Shown here in pieces: positions 1 to 13,939 of a stretch of 64,000 nt of DNA. Position 1 is the stretch's first letter, and each line of letters opens with the position of its first letter. Below the pieces are notes generated by a model, which searched no databases, was not told where the DNA came from, and worked only from the letters and a program-made list of their open reading frames with translations. Source of the DNA: Sitta carolinensis (lineage: Eukaryota; Chordata; Aves; Passeriformes; Sittidae); contig CM063288.1 in assembly GCA_032173965.1 (NCBI GenBank), forward strand, positions 13,496,501 to 13,560,500, in the 5' to 3' direction. The position numbers and the translations under genes were made by a program.

Positions 1-1540
1 TATTATATCAACTAAAACACAACGCACAGAGGCTATTCTTGTAAGGGAAGCAGTTGAAGAGTCCTTTTTAGATTTATTATTTGGATTATTAATACTGATG
101 GGATGGGGAGAAGCAGAGGAAAAATCAGTTTTCCATCCTGTGGTGCAGAAACCAAGTATCACACAGTTTAGAATTAAATGATACAGATGCTGCTGTGTCT
201 GGACTGAAGTTGTAGCAAAGAGCAGTACTCTTTTTTTCACTTTTCTTACCTAAATAAGAACATCTGCAGAAGTCTACCATCACAAAAAGACACTGTGCAC
301 TTTTGAGATCTGCAAGATGGATCCTTTTAAAAGAAAACACATCCTAATGGTTCTCTGTCCAAAACTAAGCTGCTCAGTCAAGTTAGGAGAGGGATAGAAG
401 GAAATATGCTCTTCAGTGAAGAGGTGCTGTATCTCTCTCACTGAAAAAGCTTTTGCTTTAATGAAACTGGTCCCAAACAGGTCAAAAGGATCAGATGCAA
501 TCTACCAGCTCCCAAGCTGGAAGCATCTCCAGACCTGGGGGAATGAAAAAGAAAACTTGTGCTCTGGAAAAATGAGAATCAGTACATGAAACTTGGCATG
601 TCCTGCCTCTGGGGTACAAAGACACTGTTCAGAGCCCAAAACCCCAGCCAATCCCACCTGGTGCAGTTACAGCAGCTAAACGCAGACAAAAGGGCCCTGC
701 TTCCCCACAGCCTCATCATGCTGGGAATGTCACATCTTTGGTGCATTAGGAAAAGTAATAACTTCTAGCAGCATGGGAGCAGAAGAGGGAATTGAGGACT
801 GAACAACCTCAAGCCTTCAGTCAGGCCCTACTTACCCTCCTTATGGCTTAGAGGTTGGGCCCAGGAAAATTAGCCTCAAATTAAAGCAGGCTACTGTGAG
901 TTTCATTAGCAGTAAACAATCCATGGTTCATTAAGGGGTGAGAGACCAGGCTCACTAAAAGCTCTCCTAGGAAGAAGTTACAATAAACCAACAACTGAAT
1001 ATTAAAGGTATAAAACAGGTATTATGACAATATGGGAGGAAAAAAATCAGAACTGCAGAGATGCAAATTCTCCCAACTGTTATTAAAAATCTAGCTTGCA
1101 GCTCATAAAAATTTCAGTCACTAATGAGAGAGCAGATTAGGATTTCAAAAGACACTTAAAAAGTTGGGATCAATTCCTATTTCTGTCTAGATTTGCACAC
1201 GGCACTTCAGATGTAACTGCTTGGTGTAGGCTGGAACATTTTGAGCATCCTTGCAAGCATTTTTTTCCTTTAGAACAGTTTTTTCTAAGTCCTGTATTTT
1301 GGTTATGTCTGAGATTTCCCATGTGCTCTCTTCATCATACAAACAACTCAGTTTACACTTTCCTGGCATAGTTAAAGAGATTGCCCTAAGAACAAGGTGG
1401 ACATGTAAGCAAATGCAATTCAGACCAAAGAAACGCTGCTGTAAAGGGCAGTCCCTACCCCTGTGCCATGCAGCAGGGAAATTGGCTCTAAGCCCTTTCT
1501 GATGCTTTATTGAGGAGTGCTGCTGTCTCACACAGAAGCC
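1..1540. other. Intergenic or intronic AT-rich DNA, no gene seen
   Basis: No exon, RNA gene or recognisable transposon is visible. Open frames are short and have no recognisable domain or plausible codon bias. The longest, on the minus strand at 1187-1597, overlaps the CpG-dense patch described separately and does not resemble a known protein. I see ordinary unique AT-rich vertebrate DNA. Confidence 0.6.
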
Positions 1541-1660
1541 TGCTCTGGTCTGCACAATGCAGGGCAGGCTGCGGCTCCGCACACGCGCTTCGCCCAATCA
1601 AAAGCAGCACGCGTGCCAAAATCTGTTTGCCCTATGCAAACAGTGCTATCTTGTATTGAT
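1541..1660. promoter_or_regulatory. CpG-dense patch with CCAAT and octamer-like motifs, candidate regulatory element
   Basis: Seven CpG dinucleotides lie within 42 bp (1572-1613), while the surrounding kilobases have very few. The patch contains a CCAAT box on the + strand at 1594-1598, followed by CA as in NF-Y sites, and an octamer-like ATGCAAA at 1634-1640. CpG retention inside CpG-depleted DNA suggests low germline methylation or selective constraint, so an enhancer or small distal promoter is possible. No TATA box or downstream exon can be supported. This is a motif-level observation; the function is inference. Confidence 0.3.
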
Positions 1661-4600
1661 TTCCTCAGCACATGTTAACATAAATCCTGACATTAACACG
1701 AGCTTACCCACCACTCCTCTCATGGAGAGCACGCTGATTTACAGGCTGTGTTAATGCAGGCTGTGTTCAGACAAACAACTCCTGCTCCTCTCTGCACAGT
1801 GATGAGGCATCATTTGCCATTACCCATCAGATTCCTTGACTGAGCACATCTTTTGTTTGGTTTCTCTTTATTTTTGGAGGTTCCACCACTCTACTGGTCT
1901 GTTTTTCTGCATTCTGCTGTAACACATTACTGCTATGCCAGGCAGGAGAAAGACTCAATCTAATATTTTTTCCCCCTAGGATCCCAGCAGGGGTGACTGT
2001 AAGGAATCATTCAGGAGACAAGTTGTCACGCCTTTAATTTATTAGATGTCATATAAGAACTCAACCCTCATTTAGGTACTTTAAAAACAACTTGTCTCTG
2101 CCTTCCCAAATGGAAAACTCAACAAGCGTATTTACAGTTCATTTGACATGTTTCCTCTTCAGTTACAAACTGGTCCCTCTCTTCTATTCTGTATGATTAC
2201 TTCAAACATTTTTAAACAAAATAATTTAGCTGTCTTTAATAGAGGTGTTTTTGCAATTTCTAACAAGACTTCTCTTTTTAGCCTTTCCTTTAAGGCAGAA
2301 AAATATACAGTAGTCTTGCTAAAATTTTGTGCATCTTTCTATTTCTTTAGGTTCTGAAACCAGGCTGGCACCTACATACTCCATTGTATGATCATGGGTG
2401 CCTGACACTTCTGCTTTAACAGAAAAAAAAAACCAAAAAAAACATCAACGCAGCAAATCATTCTTTATCCCAACTGTTAAAATGTCCCATATACCATTTG
2501 CCTTCTCTGGCCTTGCTTTGTTCAAGGCAAACCCTGGCCACCAGTCACTCTCACACACCTGATGTGTCAGAATGATAGCACAAGGAAAATTCCACAGGAA
2601 AATAGGAGGCACATGAAATACCCCCACCCCAAAACACATGGGAGCACTGTGCCCAAATTTTCAGTGTGTTCAATATCCTGCCTCAATGCCACGGCTTTAT
2701 CCCTAGGATAGGTACCTGTGTACCTTGGCAGGAGCTGTTTGTTCACAGAATCTGTCACTGACTAACCTTTTAATGTCATTTTTGGTACATAACAGCTATT
2801 CTTTGCTAATAGCTGCTTGTCCCAACTTCCTTCTATAAAAACTGGGAAGTGACTTTGACTATATAGTTTAAAAAAAAAACCCAAACAATTTTCTGAATAT
2901 AATCCAACAGAAAATTAACAGCTATGAGAACATTTGAAAAGAGCAGACGTAGAGGCAAGCAGTGTTAGAAAAACAAGTAACAAATTAGAAACCTGGAGAG
3001 TCATTGCTGATATTATGACAAGCTGCCTCTTTAAAACCTATTAGAAATAAACAGATTCACAGTAGTAATTAGGGAATTGGCAGTTGGGTACAAGAAAAAG
3101 GGAAGGAAAAGAGAAGCAGATATTCTTGAAAATATTGAAATTGCAAAGCTCTTTGCCTCCATTAAGTTAAATGCTACAATTTAAGCACTCTGTATGTCAG
3201 CTCATGAAACTGCAGTGACAGAAGTCTCAAAAATAGGACTTTTTTTCCATGCCTAGTGAGTAATAGCTAATAATCAGTCAAAACCCGAGAAAATTCCCCC
3301 TGGTTTGCAGAAAGGTACAGTTGTGCTATTGGCTTCCACAAGGTGGCCTCTGCCAGTCGTTTTACCCTGCAGTGACACCCCTGCACAGGCTGTGTGTCCT
3401 GTAGGCTCAGGCTTATTCCTGCTTTTCACCCCAACATCTCTTCCTCCCCTAAAGGACTGGGCAGCACACAAAAAAGTACTTTAGGAACATGAAAAGGCAT
3501 AAGGATATAAAAAATATGTGTAGAAAAAGCATAGAAACACCCCTGATTTTTCTTGACATAATATCTCTAAGCTATTCATGCTGAAAAGAGAAGATGCCTC
3601 CTTTGTCTCAACCAGCAGTACAAGCAACCACTATTCAGATCATATTCATCTGCTGAGGCTCTATCCTTACTGTAAGGTTTTACTCTCAATGTTTCTCAAT
3701 TCATTGACAATGAGTGAGCTGTCCTCAATTTCCATGGAAGAGTCTGCGCAACAAACAGTTCCCTACTTTATTTTCTTCTTTTCTTTAACACTTTTTATCT
3801 TAAGTGAAGCTGGTTTGGCCTTATCAAAGCTGAATTGCTGAAGTCAAGTGTCAGGCATTAACACAAATGTCAAGTGACTGCAAACTTCGGGATGAAGAGA
3901 TATTTCAATGATTGCAAGGCTGGCCTCAGATTCAGAAATCCTGAACACAATCTCATCATTTGTGTTCAGCTCCTGAATGACCTTGAACAAGCTCTGAACT
4001 TCAGGCTCCCTGGATTACAGAGTGTTTTTTCGACTCCCCCTCTGTGTCCTCTCCTCTCTTTGGCCTGTTTTTTCCTTCAGCACAGAAAGTATAACTTATT
4101 ATTTATAGCATTGCATACAGTGTGGTTCAGTCTCTGCAGCAATATTCAGTTTGACTGTAATAGAATAAACAAAAAACTAGAGGACCTGTACAAAGAAAAA
4201 TAGTTCTAATTTAAACCCAAGTTCTTTAACTAAAAGTAACAACAGTTCACAAAACAAGGTCACAAGCAGCTTTAAGTCCAAGGATGTAAAAACTGTCCTA
4301 TCTATTCTAAGCAGATATCTGCTATCTGGTAATTGCAAATTCTTTTAATTTACAAGGAAAATTTACAAGGAAAAGAAATAGATATTATGACCTACCCAGT
4401 TAGAGAGAAAAGTCTGTCCTTAAATCTGGAATCTTCACATTTCTATTTGTACAGTTTCCACAATGAACTTTATAAAAGGTTGATACCAGTTTAAAATAGA
4501 GAGTTCTTTGTGCAAAGCTGCATGCTTTCTTCAAAGCACAAAATATCTTCCGGACAAAAGCATGTTCTGCTGAAATAAACAAACATGGATCAGAGAAAAG

Positions 4601-7600
4601 ATAAACTTAAAAGAACCCTCTGGGTTTCAGCAGATTGCAGCTTGCAAGTGACCATGTATTTTCTCCCCCATGCGGTCTCTTTCTGTCCATCAGTTGATGT
4701 GCTTTCTTCTTTTAAACTCATGCCTCAAAAGCTGCAAATCTACTGTGGTATTTTTATACACAAACACTGAGGACTCCTTATGAACTTGCTTTGTGTGCCT
4801 AAATTAATCCCTGGCATTCAAGGATGAATTTGGAAGCATCAATGCTCCCTGCAGGTGGATGTCGTGGGGCAAATCAGAAGGGGAAAACAGTTGGCATTAG
4901 AAAATAAATTGGGGTGCCAGAGTTCTAGTAAGGCTAAAGGATTGTCTACAGGCAAAGAATTCTGCCCTGGCCTTTATGGAATGAGTAGTAAAAGACAGAG
5001 GACAGAGATATGAGCTACAGCACAGGACAGGATAATTCTAGAAATGTGATTCTACATTTTTTAGATAGAAAAATCTTTATCACATGCCTTCAGCATGCAG
5101 GAGGACAGCAAAAATGTGACAGAAGGTATAAGGACATAGCAGAGAACATGTGCCATCTCCTGACAAGACTGCTTGAAGAAAAAATGGTAAAAATTTTATC
5201 AAAACAGAAAGGTGTTAAGTCATAGTTTTCCTATCACAAAGTCAACTTGAGATGAAGGTAAAGAGGTAAGTTAGGATCAATTTCACATGGCCTCGGGTTT
5301 CATTAAGATCTTTTCAAGATAATGGGAGAAGTTGTTTTCTGGAGATCATTATTCTCCATCGGGGACCTGGATAAGCAGGTTAAATTCAGCCTGGCAAGAT
5401 GAACACCTTGTCAAGTCTGAAATGCTGTCCACTGACACCTTCCTCCAGTCTCAGTTATAATTTTTTTATGTTCCTTCTGGGTCTTTCCACGATTGCCCCA
5501 CCAAGCCTGAACAACCTAACAGAGAACAGGCATTACCAAACAAATATCCCAGAACGGTATGTGTCCTCAACATCTGCTACACGAAACAAATTTCTTGAAA
5601 CTGCCTTTCAGAATAATTTTTTAGAGAATAACTTATTACAAGATGGACTTGAGAAAATTAAGCAGCTTCTGTTCTCTACTAGTTCATGTTCTATATATCT
5701 CTTTAGTCAGCTTTTTCAGTTTTGTGAGAAAAGAGGAGTTAAATCAAGAATAACTACACAAAACTTGTTTAATTTTAAATTATAAAGGGAAATTCAGGGC
5801 TTTTACCATCCAGACTATCTTTTATTTCATATTTTTGAAAGGAAAGCAAAATCAAACATTAAGAAATCAGTTCAGTTGTCTACACATTGGCAGATTTAGT
5901 GCTGCTGCAGACCCCATGAGGTGCTCAGGTGAGACTTCCAGGTATGGCACAGGATCTAGAGAGTAAATTTCCCCTTCTGCAGAGTTTGAGGAGCCTGGCT
6001 ATGCCTCTTTCACTGTATTTTTGCTCTGGCAACTGAATTGGAGCCAAATTGTCATGGTTGCATGGAAAACAGCAAAGACAACAAGTGCCCTAACATATAC
6101 AAAACCTGATAAGAGGTCTTAAAAAGAAAATTTTAAACCTGATTTCTAAAGCTGGCTGAAATGTGGTTCTGGAACAGTTAGGGATTTATATGAATGAAAA
6201 ATCTCACTAATCTGATCTCCAATCTTTATTACATTCCTCATGTGAGGTATTAGGAACCTGCACAGTTCTTAACACAAACCTACATCCTCATCTGTGGAAA
6301 CAGGACCAGAATCCTCTCCTTTATCAGCCACGTTTTCTGTTGTTATCTGAACCCAAAGTTTAAAAAATAAGAGGAACTGCTGACAAAACCAAAAAAAATT
6401 AAAAAATCGAAAACAGAACAACACAGAAAATCAAAGATCTTATAAACTTTACATCTTGAAGAAAGATGAGTGCTTTTATATTATCACTTTACTTGAGGGT
6501 TTTATTCATATATCTGTAGAGACATGAAGAGTTATCCAGTGATTGAATCGTTCTTTGGGTTAGATCATGGATGTCAAAACACTTCATTGAAGATACCTGA
6601 ACAGAAAGATGGTTTTGTGGGCTGTTTCACTAAAAAAATAGAAGTATATTCAGAAGTGTCTAGAACAAAAAGCAATATGAAGATGTCTGGAACACACTTA
6701 AGTTACAGACCACACCACTTTGCAGATCCTCATAGAAAATTCAAATCAAAATCACAGTCTTGACTCCAGCAAAAATCACTAGTTCAAGGAGACACTAACC
6801 TTAACATACCCTAGGCTTAAAAAGAATTTCAGTCTTTGCTCTTTGAAAAGGAAAAAAGCATGACTAAAATTTCCATTATCTTAGCCTTAGAATATAACTT
6901 AGAAAAGTTACTGAAGTATGAACTATAATAGCACAGGGATGCAATATTTATTACACAAATTTATTGACCATAAGCTTTGGAAATGTTTTATTATTATACA
7001 GAAGTGCCAAGAATCAATCACTTTCTTGTGAAACAGCAAGGAAAGATGATTGACCTCTCTGGCATTTATGAAACAGTTCAGGATATATTTCCATGTCTCC
7101 CAGACTCCTGCAGCCACAAAACGACCCAGAAAGAGGGGAAGTTCACCTGTAGAGTCTGATATGGGAGTCAGATCTTTGTGGCATTCCTAAAATGTAGCAG
7201 ACTGAAGATACTCATTCAAACAAGCTTTAACAAGAGAATTTGGTAACCAATTCCTGTTGAATTTGTAACTGGCAGTGATCTGGCCCCTCCAGAATGAGAG
7301 CAGCCCATTGAGCTCACTCACAGCCCAGAGTTGCCTTCAAGACAGGATTTCAGGATATCAAAACTTCTGGGGGATGTCTGTCCCCTTTCTAGATTTCAAG
7401 CTGTTAGTTAGGTCATCCAGACCTGATCCTTGAAGGGATGGGTTTCCAGGCACCCTGGATGCTTTGAACACTCTGCCAGGTGGGTTCTAAGGAAAGGTGG
7501 CCACACACTGTCTCTCTGACAGTCCCCCTCTCTGGCAGTGTAGGACAGCTCTGCAGAGGCATTTGGATCTCAGTTATTTCCAACAGCTGGGAATTACATC

Positions 7601-8737
7601 CGTGCTTCCTCCTAGGCTTCCCAGATATCCAAAAGAAATCAGGTGCTGCCTAAGTATTCAAGCAGGGCACAAATTACAGCTCAGGAGGAAAGGTCTTCCA
7701 CAGGAAATTGTTTCCAGTCTCAAAGCAGCCCAACACCAATTTATTTATTTTTCCCTACCAAGAAGCACAGCCCATAATCTTTATTTTGTGCTCTGTTTTC
7801 ACTTGAATGCAGGCCTGTGACTAGTCATAGTTCAGTGGCATTGTTTTTTTTTTTCAGGGTGGTGATTGGTAGGATGAATTGCCAGAACTGTGAAGCTCTT
7901 CCAGTTTTTCATATTTCTTTTTGTTTCGATACCTTTAAAAAATAAAACACATACCCCAACCCCAAATTACCAAAGCACACTCTCTATTTTCATTCCTGAT
8001 CACAGGATGAAAAACTGCTGTTCATTTTCAGCCCTGGAAATGACTACCAACACCTCAATTTCAGAGTTCCTCACAGAGACAAATTTCCAAGTATTTTCTC
8101 ACACCCATTCCCTGAAAAGTGAAGACATTCATGCAGGCGCAAGAAGGAAAAACCCCATTTCAAAATTCACTGCATACAGGGAGAAACTATTAAGGTGTGC
8201 AGGGAAGCAGCTACCTACCCCTGTTGTCACAGTGGGTTTAACCTGCCAAGTGACAACAGAATCACATTTTCCTCTCCATCACCAGAAGAAATATTGCTTA
8301 AGTTTCTGTATTCACAACATCTTTTTTGTCATTCTTTTCTTAAGCTACACTTGTTTGCTCAGTGTATTTAGCAGACATTTATCTCACTCTATCAGCAAAG
8401 ATTAAAGACTCATATTACCTAGTAATCCAATTACCCTGCATGAGAAAAGCAAATGTATCTTTGGTCAGTGCCCACAGAGCTCCAGGAATCCATCACAAAA
8501 TAAAATGAAATCTAATTAATTGTGTGCTTTGGTTTAGCGTCATCCACATCATTATTTCATTCGTTTCTAATGGATATGTTAGCAGAGATTTAATAGTTTT
8601 AAATGCACAGAGCCAATGGGTCAGCTTACCCTGAGGTCAGTGTTCAGATAATTATATTTTTAAAGAATTGTGCCTGAAAAAAAGTTACTTGTGGTGGGAG
8701 ACACAAAGGAGAGAGAGTTACAGAGCCTTGGGATAAC
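1661..8737. other. Non-coding AT-rich DNA, no gene seen
   Basis: About 7 kb without a recognisable exon, RNA gene or clear transposon. A 171-codon open frame (7890-8405, +) is one of the longest in the window. It is rich in Ser, Thr, His, Phe and Leu, includes low-complexity hydrophobic runs at both ends, and has no domain I recognise. I treat it as chance. A homeodomain-motif-rich segment at about 8500-8640 (TAATTAATT, a retained CpG in GCGTCAT) could be a conserved non-coding element, but that needs alignment. Confidence 0.55.
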
Positions 8738-8810
8738 ATAGCACTTATGCAGTAATCTGAGTGTTTTACAATTCCACTAATCCTCATTTTACATTTCAAG
8801 AGAAGGGAAC
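8738..8810 (+). repeat. Possible relic of a MIR or CORE-type SINE
   Basis: The order 'gcacttatgcagtaatc', 'gtgttttaca', 'aatcctcattttaca' resembles the core-to-tail part of ancient MIR-type SINEs (cacttt...ttaatcctcattttacag). Similarity is judged by eye against remembered consensus, and chance similarity is possible. Confidence 0.25.
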
Positions 8811-11800
8811 TCATCAAATCTTTTTTGCTTCTTCAAACACTTATTTTCCCACAACCTATTAAAGCATCTGGGGGAACCCTAAAGTAGCCTAACACTTGTC
8901 CAAATCCCAGAGGCAACCAGTCATCTGAGCAAGCTTTGGTGAAGCCCACGAGCCCACAGTGTAATGATATAGATAAATGGGCTGGTGTGATATAATGAAA
9001 ATACACTGGGGAGAAGAAAAAAGGGCCTGTGGTCCTGCTTAGAGTTATTTGGGAATAACACCGTGTCCCCAGTCTGGGACAGGGTCATGGGAGGGCTGTG
9101 AGAGCCAGAGGATAAACCAACACTTCTGTAAAACTGCAGTAAAACAGCAGAAACAAAGCAAGCCTCTCAATATCATTTAACCAATACAATGGTATAAACT
9201 TGCCCACAACTGACAAGGCAAGTTTTTTAGATAGTGAGAGATAATGGCTGGAAACATAAAACCGACCAAAAAACCCAAAAACAAACAGACAAAAAAATCA
9301 TCTCAGTAAAGTTACAAAACACTCTGTTAACAGCAAGGTGATTAGTCATTAGGAGAAACTACTTATAAATGTGGTAAAGTCTTCTTTATCTGTGACAGTT
9401 GAATATAGGCAAAAGCTGTCTAAAATGCATGACATAATGCAAATAGAAGTTATAGGGAAAAAACCAACAGAATGCATTAAACAAGAGAACAAATTAAGCA
9501 GTAATAAGGTTTCTCCCCCAACCCTGAAGGCAATTGAAAATAACATTATTTTCTTGAATGTATTAAAACGAGACAAGACATTAATATTTTACTGCATCTG
9601 AATAATTTTTTATTCAAGAAAATGTTTTATCCTTAAGTGGTTAATATCTTGTTTAATCAGTGCTTCCACTTTATGATATACCAGAGCTCTAGGAAAGGAA
9701 CTGGGGAAGAACAGCAAGACCTGTCTCACCAAATAAACAATCCTGTATGAATATCAACATCTATATTTTCCAAAAGCATATATGAAATTTACTTCCATAA
9801 CTCCACTCCATTTTAAAAAGCAAAATCACCATCCATGAAGCCAATAGGATTTTAAGAAGAGAATGCGCTCTGTTGTCTCAGGATGCCCTTAGTCTTTTCC
9901 TTGCTATCCTACAGGATATAAAGCAGGCTTCCCTCAGCTGTGGCTGTGAAGGTTTGCAGTGGAGTGTTTCCTTGGGCACAAACCTTAGACATGTGCCCGA
10001 CTGCTCCAGGGGAGTCAGCACATGGGCACAGGGAACTGCAGCGGTGACACCAAGGTAAACAAACTTTACATGTCCAAACCCAAAGGCCCCCTCCAGAGGA
10101 ATGCTACAAAACACCTGACATGACAAACCCCTTTACTTTTACAGAGCTACTGAGCTGCCAGGCTGTTGCATCCACAGCCTCCATATCGGGAAGCCACGGG
10201 AAACTGCTGTATCCCATGGCCATGATCAGAACTGTCACACAAACTCATGCTGTGTTCGCTGTGTGCACGCACACTTGCTGCACTTTGAACAAAAGGATGT
10301 GGCATATGCTTCCAGCCCTCAGTCTGGGGCCCCAAGCAAGGTAAAGGCAGAAGGCAGCCCAGCAGCTCTACCAGGGTCACACCTTTCCTCAGTGCAAAGC
10401 AGCACTCAGACCAGGCGTCTTGTGCAGCTTACGGTCAAGCCATAATGGGAAGAGTGTGTTAAACCAGACACAAAACACTGACTGTTTCATTTGTTTTAAA
10501 GGTGATGCTTCTAGCTCTTGGCACTTCTCAAAAAAATAAAAAATAAAAAAAAAAAAGAAGCATATTTGTAACAAAATAAAAGCAACATGCCCTCCAAACA
10601 CACATGCACATACAGACTCAGGAAATTCTGGGGAGCTGTATGGCAAAGTAGTGTTAATTTGACATTGGGCTTTTTTCCCTGTTGATTAATTGTCAAATAT
10701 AAGTGAAATTGTGTTCGCGTTGCAAACTACACACAAGTCATTTTAACTCGAAGATGAAGAATATGAAAGGCCTGAGACAGAAAAGAGAATCAAAGGGAAG
10801 GAAAAAAAGAAAACCAAAAAACCCCAAAAAATCCAACAAGAAAAAACAAAAACCCAAAGGAGGCAAGGACATGATGACAGTTCAAAGAAAATATAACACA
10901 AAGATGATTGTATCTGCTTGAAGCTCATGCACTGCTACTGAAGTTTCCTACTTTATGAGGTTGGTCTTAAAGACAGGTACAAAGGGAAAGTTAGTCAAAA
11001 AATCAATTCTATTCTCTAAGTTCCCAGCAGTTCCCCTGCATCCATCAATAAAATAACTGACACAGTATTTTTTGTTCTGTGCAGTGTGGCCTTAAAACAA
11101 GTAGAAGAAAGTATTAGAAGAAATCACACAGAGTCATGCAAAGCCATTGAAAAATTGAAATTACTTGGAGAATTTCATGAAGCTAAAAGATGACTCATGC
11201 AGTCCTCCTTTGTCCCACAGGGGAAGTTTAAAAGGGCATCTCAAACAGCTATTTTACAACCATGACTTATTCTGTGAATGAAAGGCAGAAGCCCCACTGA
11301 GAGGCTTGCAAAATGTCCAGAAGCACAACAATTTATATTTTCTTCAAAAACACCACTTGCACCTTTCCAAAAGACAAAAATTTATATAACAACATGGGAT
11401 TTACTTAACAAGGTGTAAATTAATTAAATTTGAAGTGAATGCAATCTACCAACTGGTCAACATAGCTACATCAAGCAATTTCTGAAGAATCAAGCAGCCT
11501 TTTCCTCTTTAAGTAAAATATTTCTAACAAAATAGAATGTGAACCCTTCCGAGCCATTTTTTCTACTTGGTCTTGGAGAAAGAGCAGCTCACTGCACACA
11601 AACTGCAAAGTATTGTGAATCCCTACCTGTCAGAACTGCACTGTGGCAAATGGAGGTAGAGATCATTACTGAGCCCTTCAGAAGCCACACACAGCTTGCC
11701 TTTCACTGGGCTCCTCAAGGCCTTCATGTGGCTCCTTCTTGAAGAAAGGTGGGTTTTATTTCTTTAATCATGAACTCATTATCTCAGTTTGATGACTGCT

Positions 11801-12683
11801 TGCTAATCTCCTGCCGATGCTGTGATCTAAATTTAGCACTCAGGTTTTCAGACAACAGTGGATACAGCCCTCTGCTGGTATGAGGTATGGCAATCTCTTT
11901 TAGTGATCTTGCTTTTTATTTAAAAGTTATGCACTATCCTTCTGAACAATTTAAATAAAGTTTTAATAGAGTTTTTTTTAGAGTTTCTGTCAGGTTCTTC
12001 AAACTTGGCTTAACTGTTCTTGAGGCAAAACCACCAAAAGTTCCATGCAATAAAAAAAAAAAACAAAAACAAAAAAAAAAAAAAAAACCAAAAAAAAACA
12101 AACCAAACCAGAAATAACTTACACTGGTTTTGGATAGCAACTGGAGTAGTTACTGGTGTGCAACATTTATTAGTCTCTTTTTATTTCTAGTACAGAAATG
12201 GAATTTGGTTTTCTACAATATATATTCTACCAATCTCCCTAAAATAGACATTGCCAGGTAGTCGTGAGTCTTAATTGCTTTTGTTATTACTCACTAGTCA
12301 ATCCCTTCAAAGAGCTGAGCCACAGCTTGGCAGCTGCACCTTCCACAACTTCAGTGGGATTTGCAGGTGTTCAGCAACAGCTTGGATGTGCTTGTTTGCT
12401 GTTTTGACAGCTATGCTATGCACATCTTTCTCACATAACAGAATAACACCTTGGGAAGCAACAACATAGGTAGATGAAAAACATAATTGTTGGAGTCTGT
12501 TTCTTCTGGGTGAAAATATGTTGGAAACCAGAGCTGATTTTCACATTTGGCTTAGCGTAGGTACTTGTGTGGCATACCAGCCCTCACTGCTTTGCCCTTA
12601 TATAATTCTAGGCACATATGTTTCACTTGCAGTTCTTTCCTTTCATCTCCAATGTGATCTACATTTTTCATGTTTACATGCAG
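8811..12683. other. Non-coding DNA with several A-rich low-complexity tracts
   Basis: No gene is seen. The stretch contains A/C-rich or A-rich tracts at about 9256-9298, 10530-10560, 10777-10865 and 12052-12111. The 10703-10921 frame, rich in Lys, Asn and Pro, is simply the translation of one such A-rich tract. A moderately GC-richer segment at about 9860-10450 carries overlapping short frames on both strands, none recognisable. Confidence 0.55.
12052..12111. repeat. A-rich low-complexity tract (A/AC-rich)
   Basis: Runs of A interrupted by single C or CC (aaacaaaaac-type units). A homopolymer-derived simple repeat, seen directly. Confidence 0.85.
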
Positions 12684-12915
12684 TGATTCAGCTGTGGATG
12701 ACACTGACATCCAGCAGGTCTCTGATGGGTCTCACAAAGAGGTTCCTCAAACAGCCAAGGAAATAGTTGTAAAAAAAAATGAGTGCAACAAGGCAATGCT
12801 TGGTGAACCAAGAGTAGCTGTGATAAACCAGAGCACACCAGTGATGATTCAAGAGCCTGCAGGTGCTGTGCTGAAGCAGTTCCACCATTTACTACAATCT
12901 GCTTACATGTTGTAG
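12684..12915 (+). CDS. Weak candidate terminal exon or coding relic, product unknown
   Basis: The frame running to the TAG at 12913-12915 has an unusually protein-like composition for this window. It starts near the residues DSAVDDTDIQQVSD, continues through a Lys/Glu-rich centre, and ends FHHLLQSAYML. A possible acceptor (…tttacatgcag) ends at 12683 behind a moderately T-rich stretch, so the frame could be a last exon of about 77 codons. I recognise no family, no polyadenylation signal was pinned down, and no partner exon was found nearby. The similar-length antisense frame shows that chance is a serious alternative. It could also be a relic of a processed pseudogene or transposon ORF. Confidence 0.15.
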
Positions 12916-13939
12916 ATGCTTAGAAATTTCAAAGGAGCTCAAAGGTTATGTGGCACTTGGGGGTCCTGAGGCTCTCTGTCTGCAAAGACACTGCCCTGAA
13001 ACCAGCAAGAAATCAGCACAAGAGAACAAGCTCCTGTGAACTCAAGTGAAATCCAGCTCCTTGCAGGCTTCATGCCAATGTCAGCACAGCCAAAGCATGG
13101 CATCCCTCATGTGCCCTTCTTAAGCAACAGCACTGAGGCTGAGCTTTGAGCAATGGAGCCAGCAATGGTTATGGAATCACTCTCCAGACCTGAATTATGA
13201 GAGGCTGTCAGCACCTTTCATCAACATGCATCATATTGCTTAGTTAATGGACCCTGAAAAGGATCTACTATTTTTCAATATTTTTTCCCATTATTGTAAA
13301 TAGATGAAATTCTGCTCCAGGCCACGTAACAAAGATGAAAAATTAAGAGGAAGAGACATGAATAAATGCAGAGAATGTGAAGAAACAATGTGATTGCTCT
13401 TATTTTTTTTTTCCCTCAGCAAGGCATTTTCTTCCCCTTGAAAAAACTACCAGTTGCCCTGAGAAGAAGCTAGCTGAAGTTACCTGGAATGCAAGATAGG
13501 GCAAACATTCAAAAGAAGCAATACTTTCAGTAAAAAAGTATTTACTTGTTTCAACATTGTATCAGCATTTTTTCCCTAATTGGTGAATCTAAATTTCTTT
13601 TTAAAATAAGAAAAAAAACCAAATTTGGTTAATGGCACAAATATGAAATCTAAGCATAAAAAGTTTTTAAGTTTCTACACAGTGTTACACAGATTTTATC
13701 AAACAGCTCATTTAGCTGTAATCAACAGTTCTTCTGAAATAAAAAATGGTATGTACATAAGCTGTCTGGTCTGAAACAGGACCTCTGTGAATCCTAAGAA
13801 ATGAACCAAACCCCACATTCTCAAAAGCCCTTATTTTAATGCTACTTTTAATCCAAATTTTAACAATCCATCTGTGCATTTGAAACAGATTTACTGAACT
13901 TATCATCATTTAAACCTGCGTCAACACACACAGAGTCAT
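12916..13939. other. Non-coding DNA, nothing recognised
   Basis: AT-rich sequence with short T and A runs. No exon, repeat family or RNA gene is supported. Confidence 0.55.

Noticed and set aside
7890..8405. 171-codon open frame on the + strand
   Set aside because: No recognisable domain, composition follows local base content, and no promoter, splice or polyadenylation support. In AT-rich DNA of this length one such frame is expected by chance.
10703..10921. Lys-rich 72-codon frame resembling a nuclear basic protein
   Set aside because: It is the translation of an A-rich low-complexity tract.
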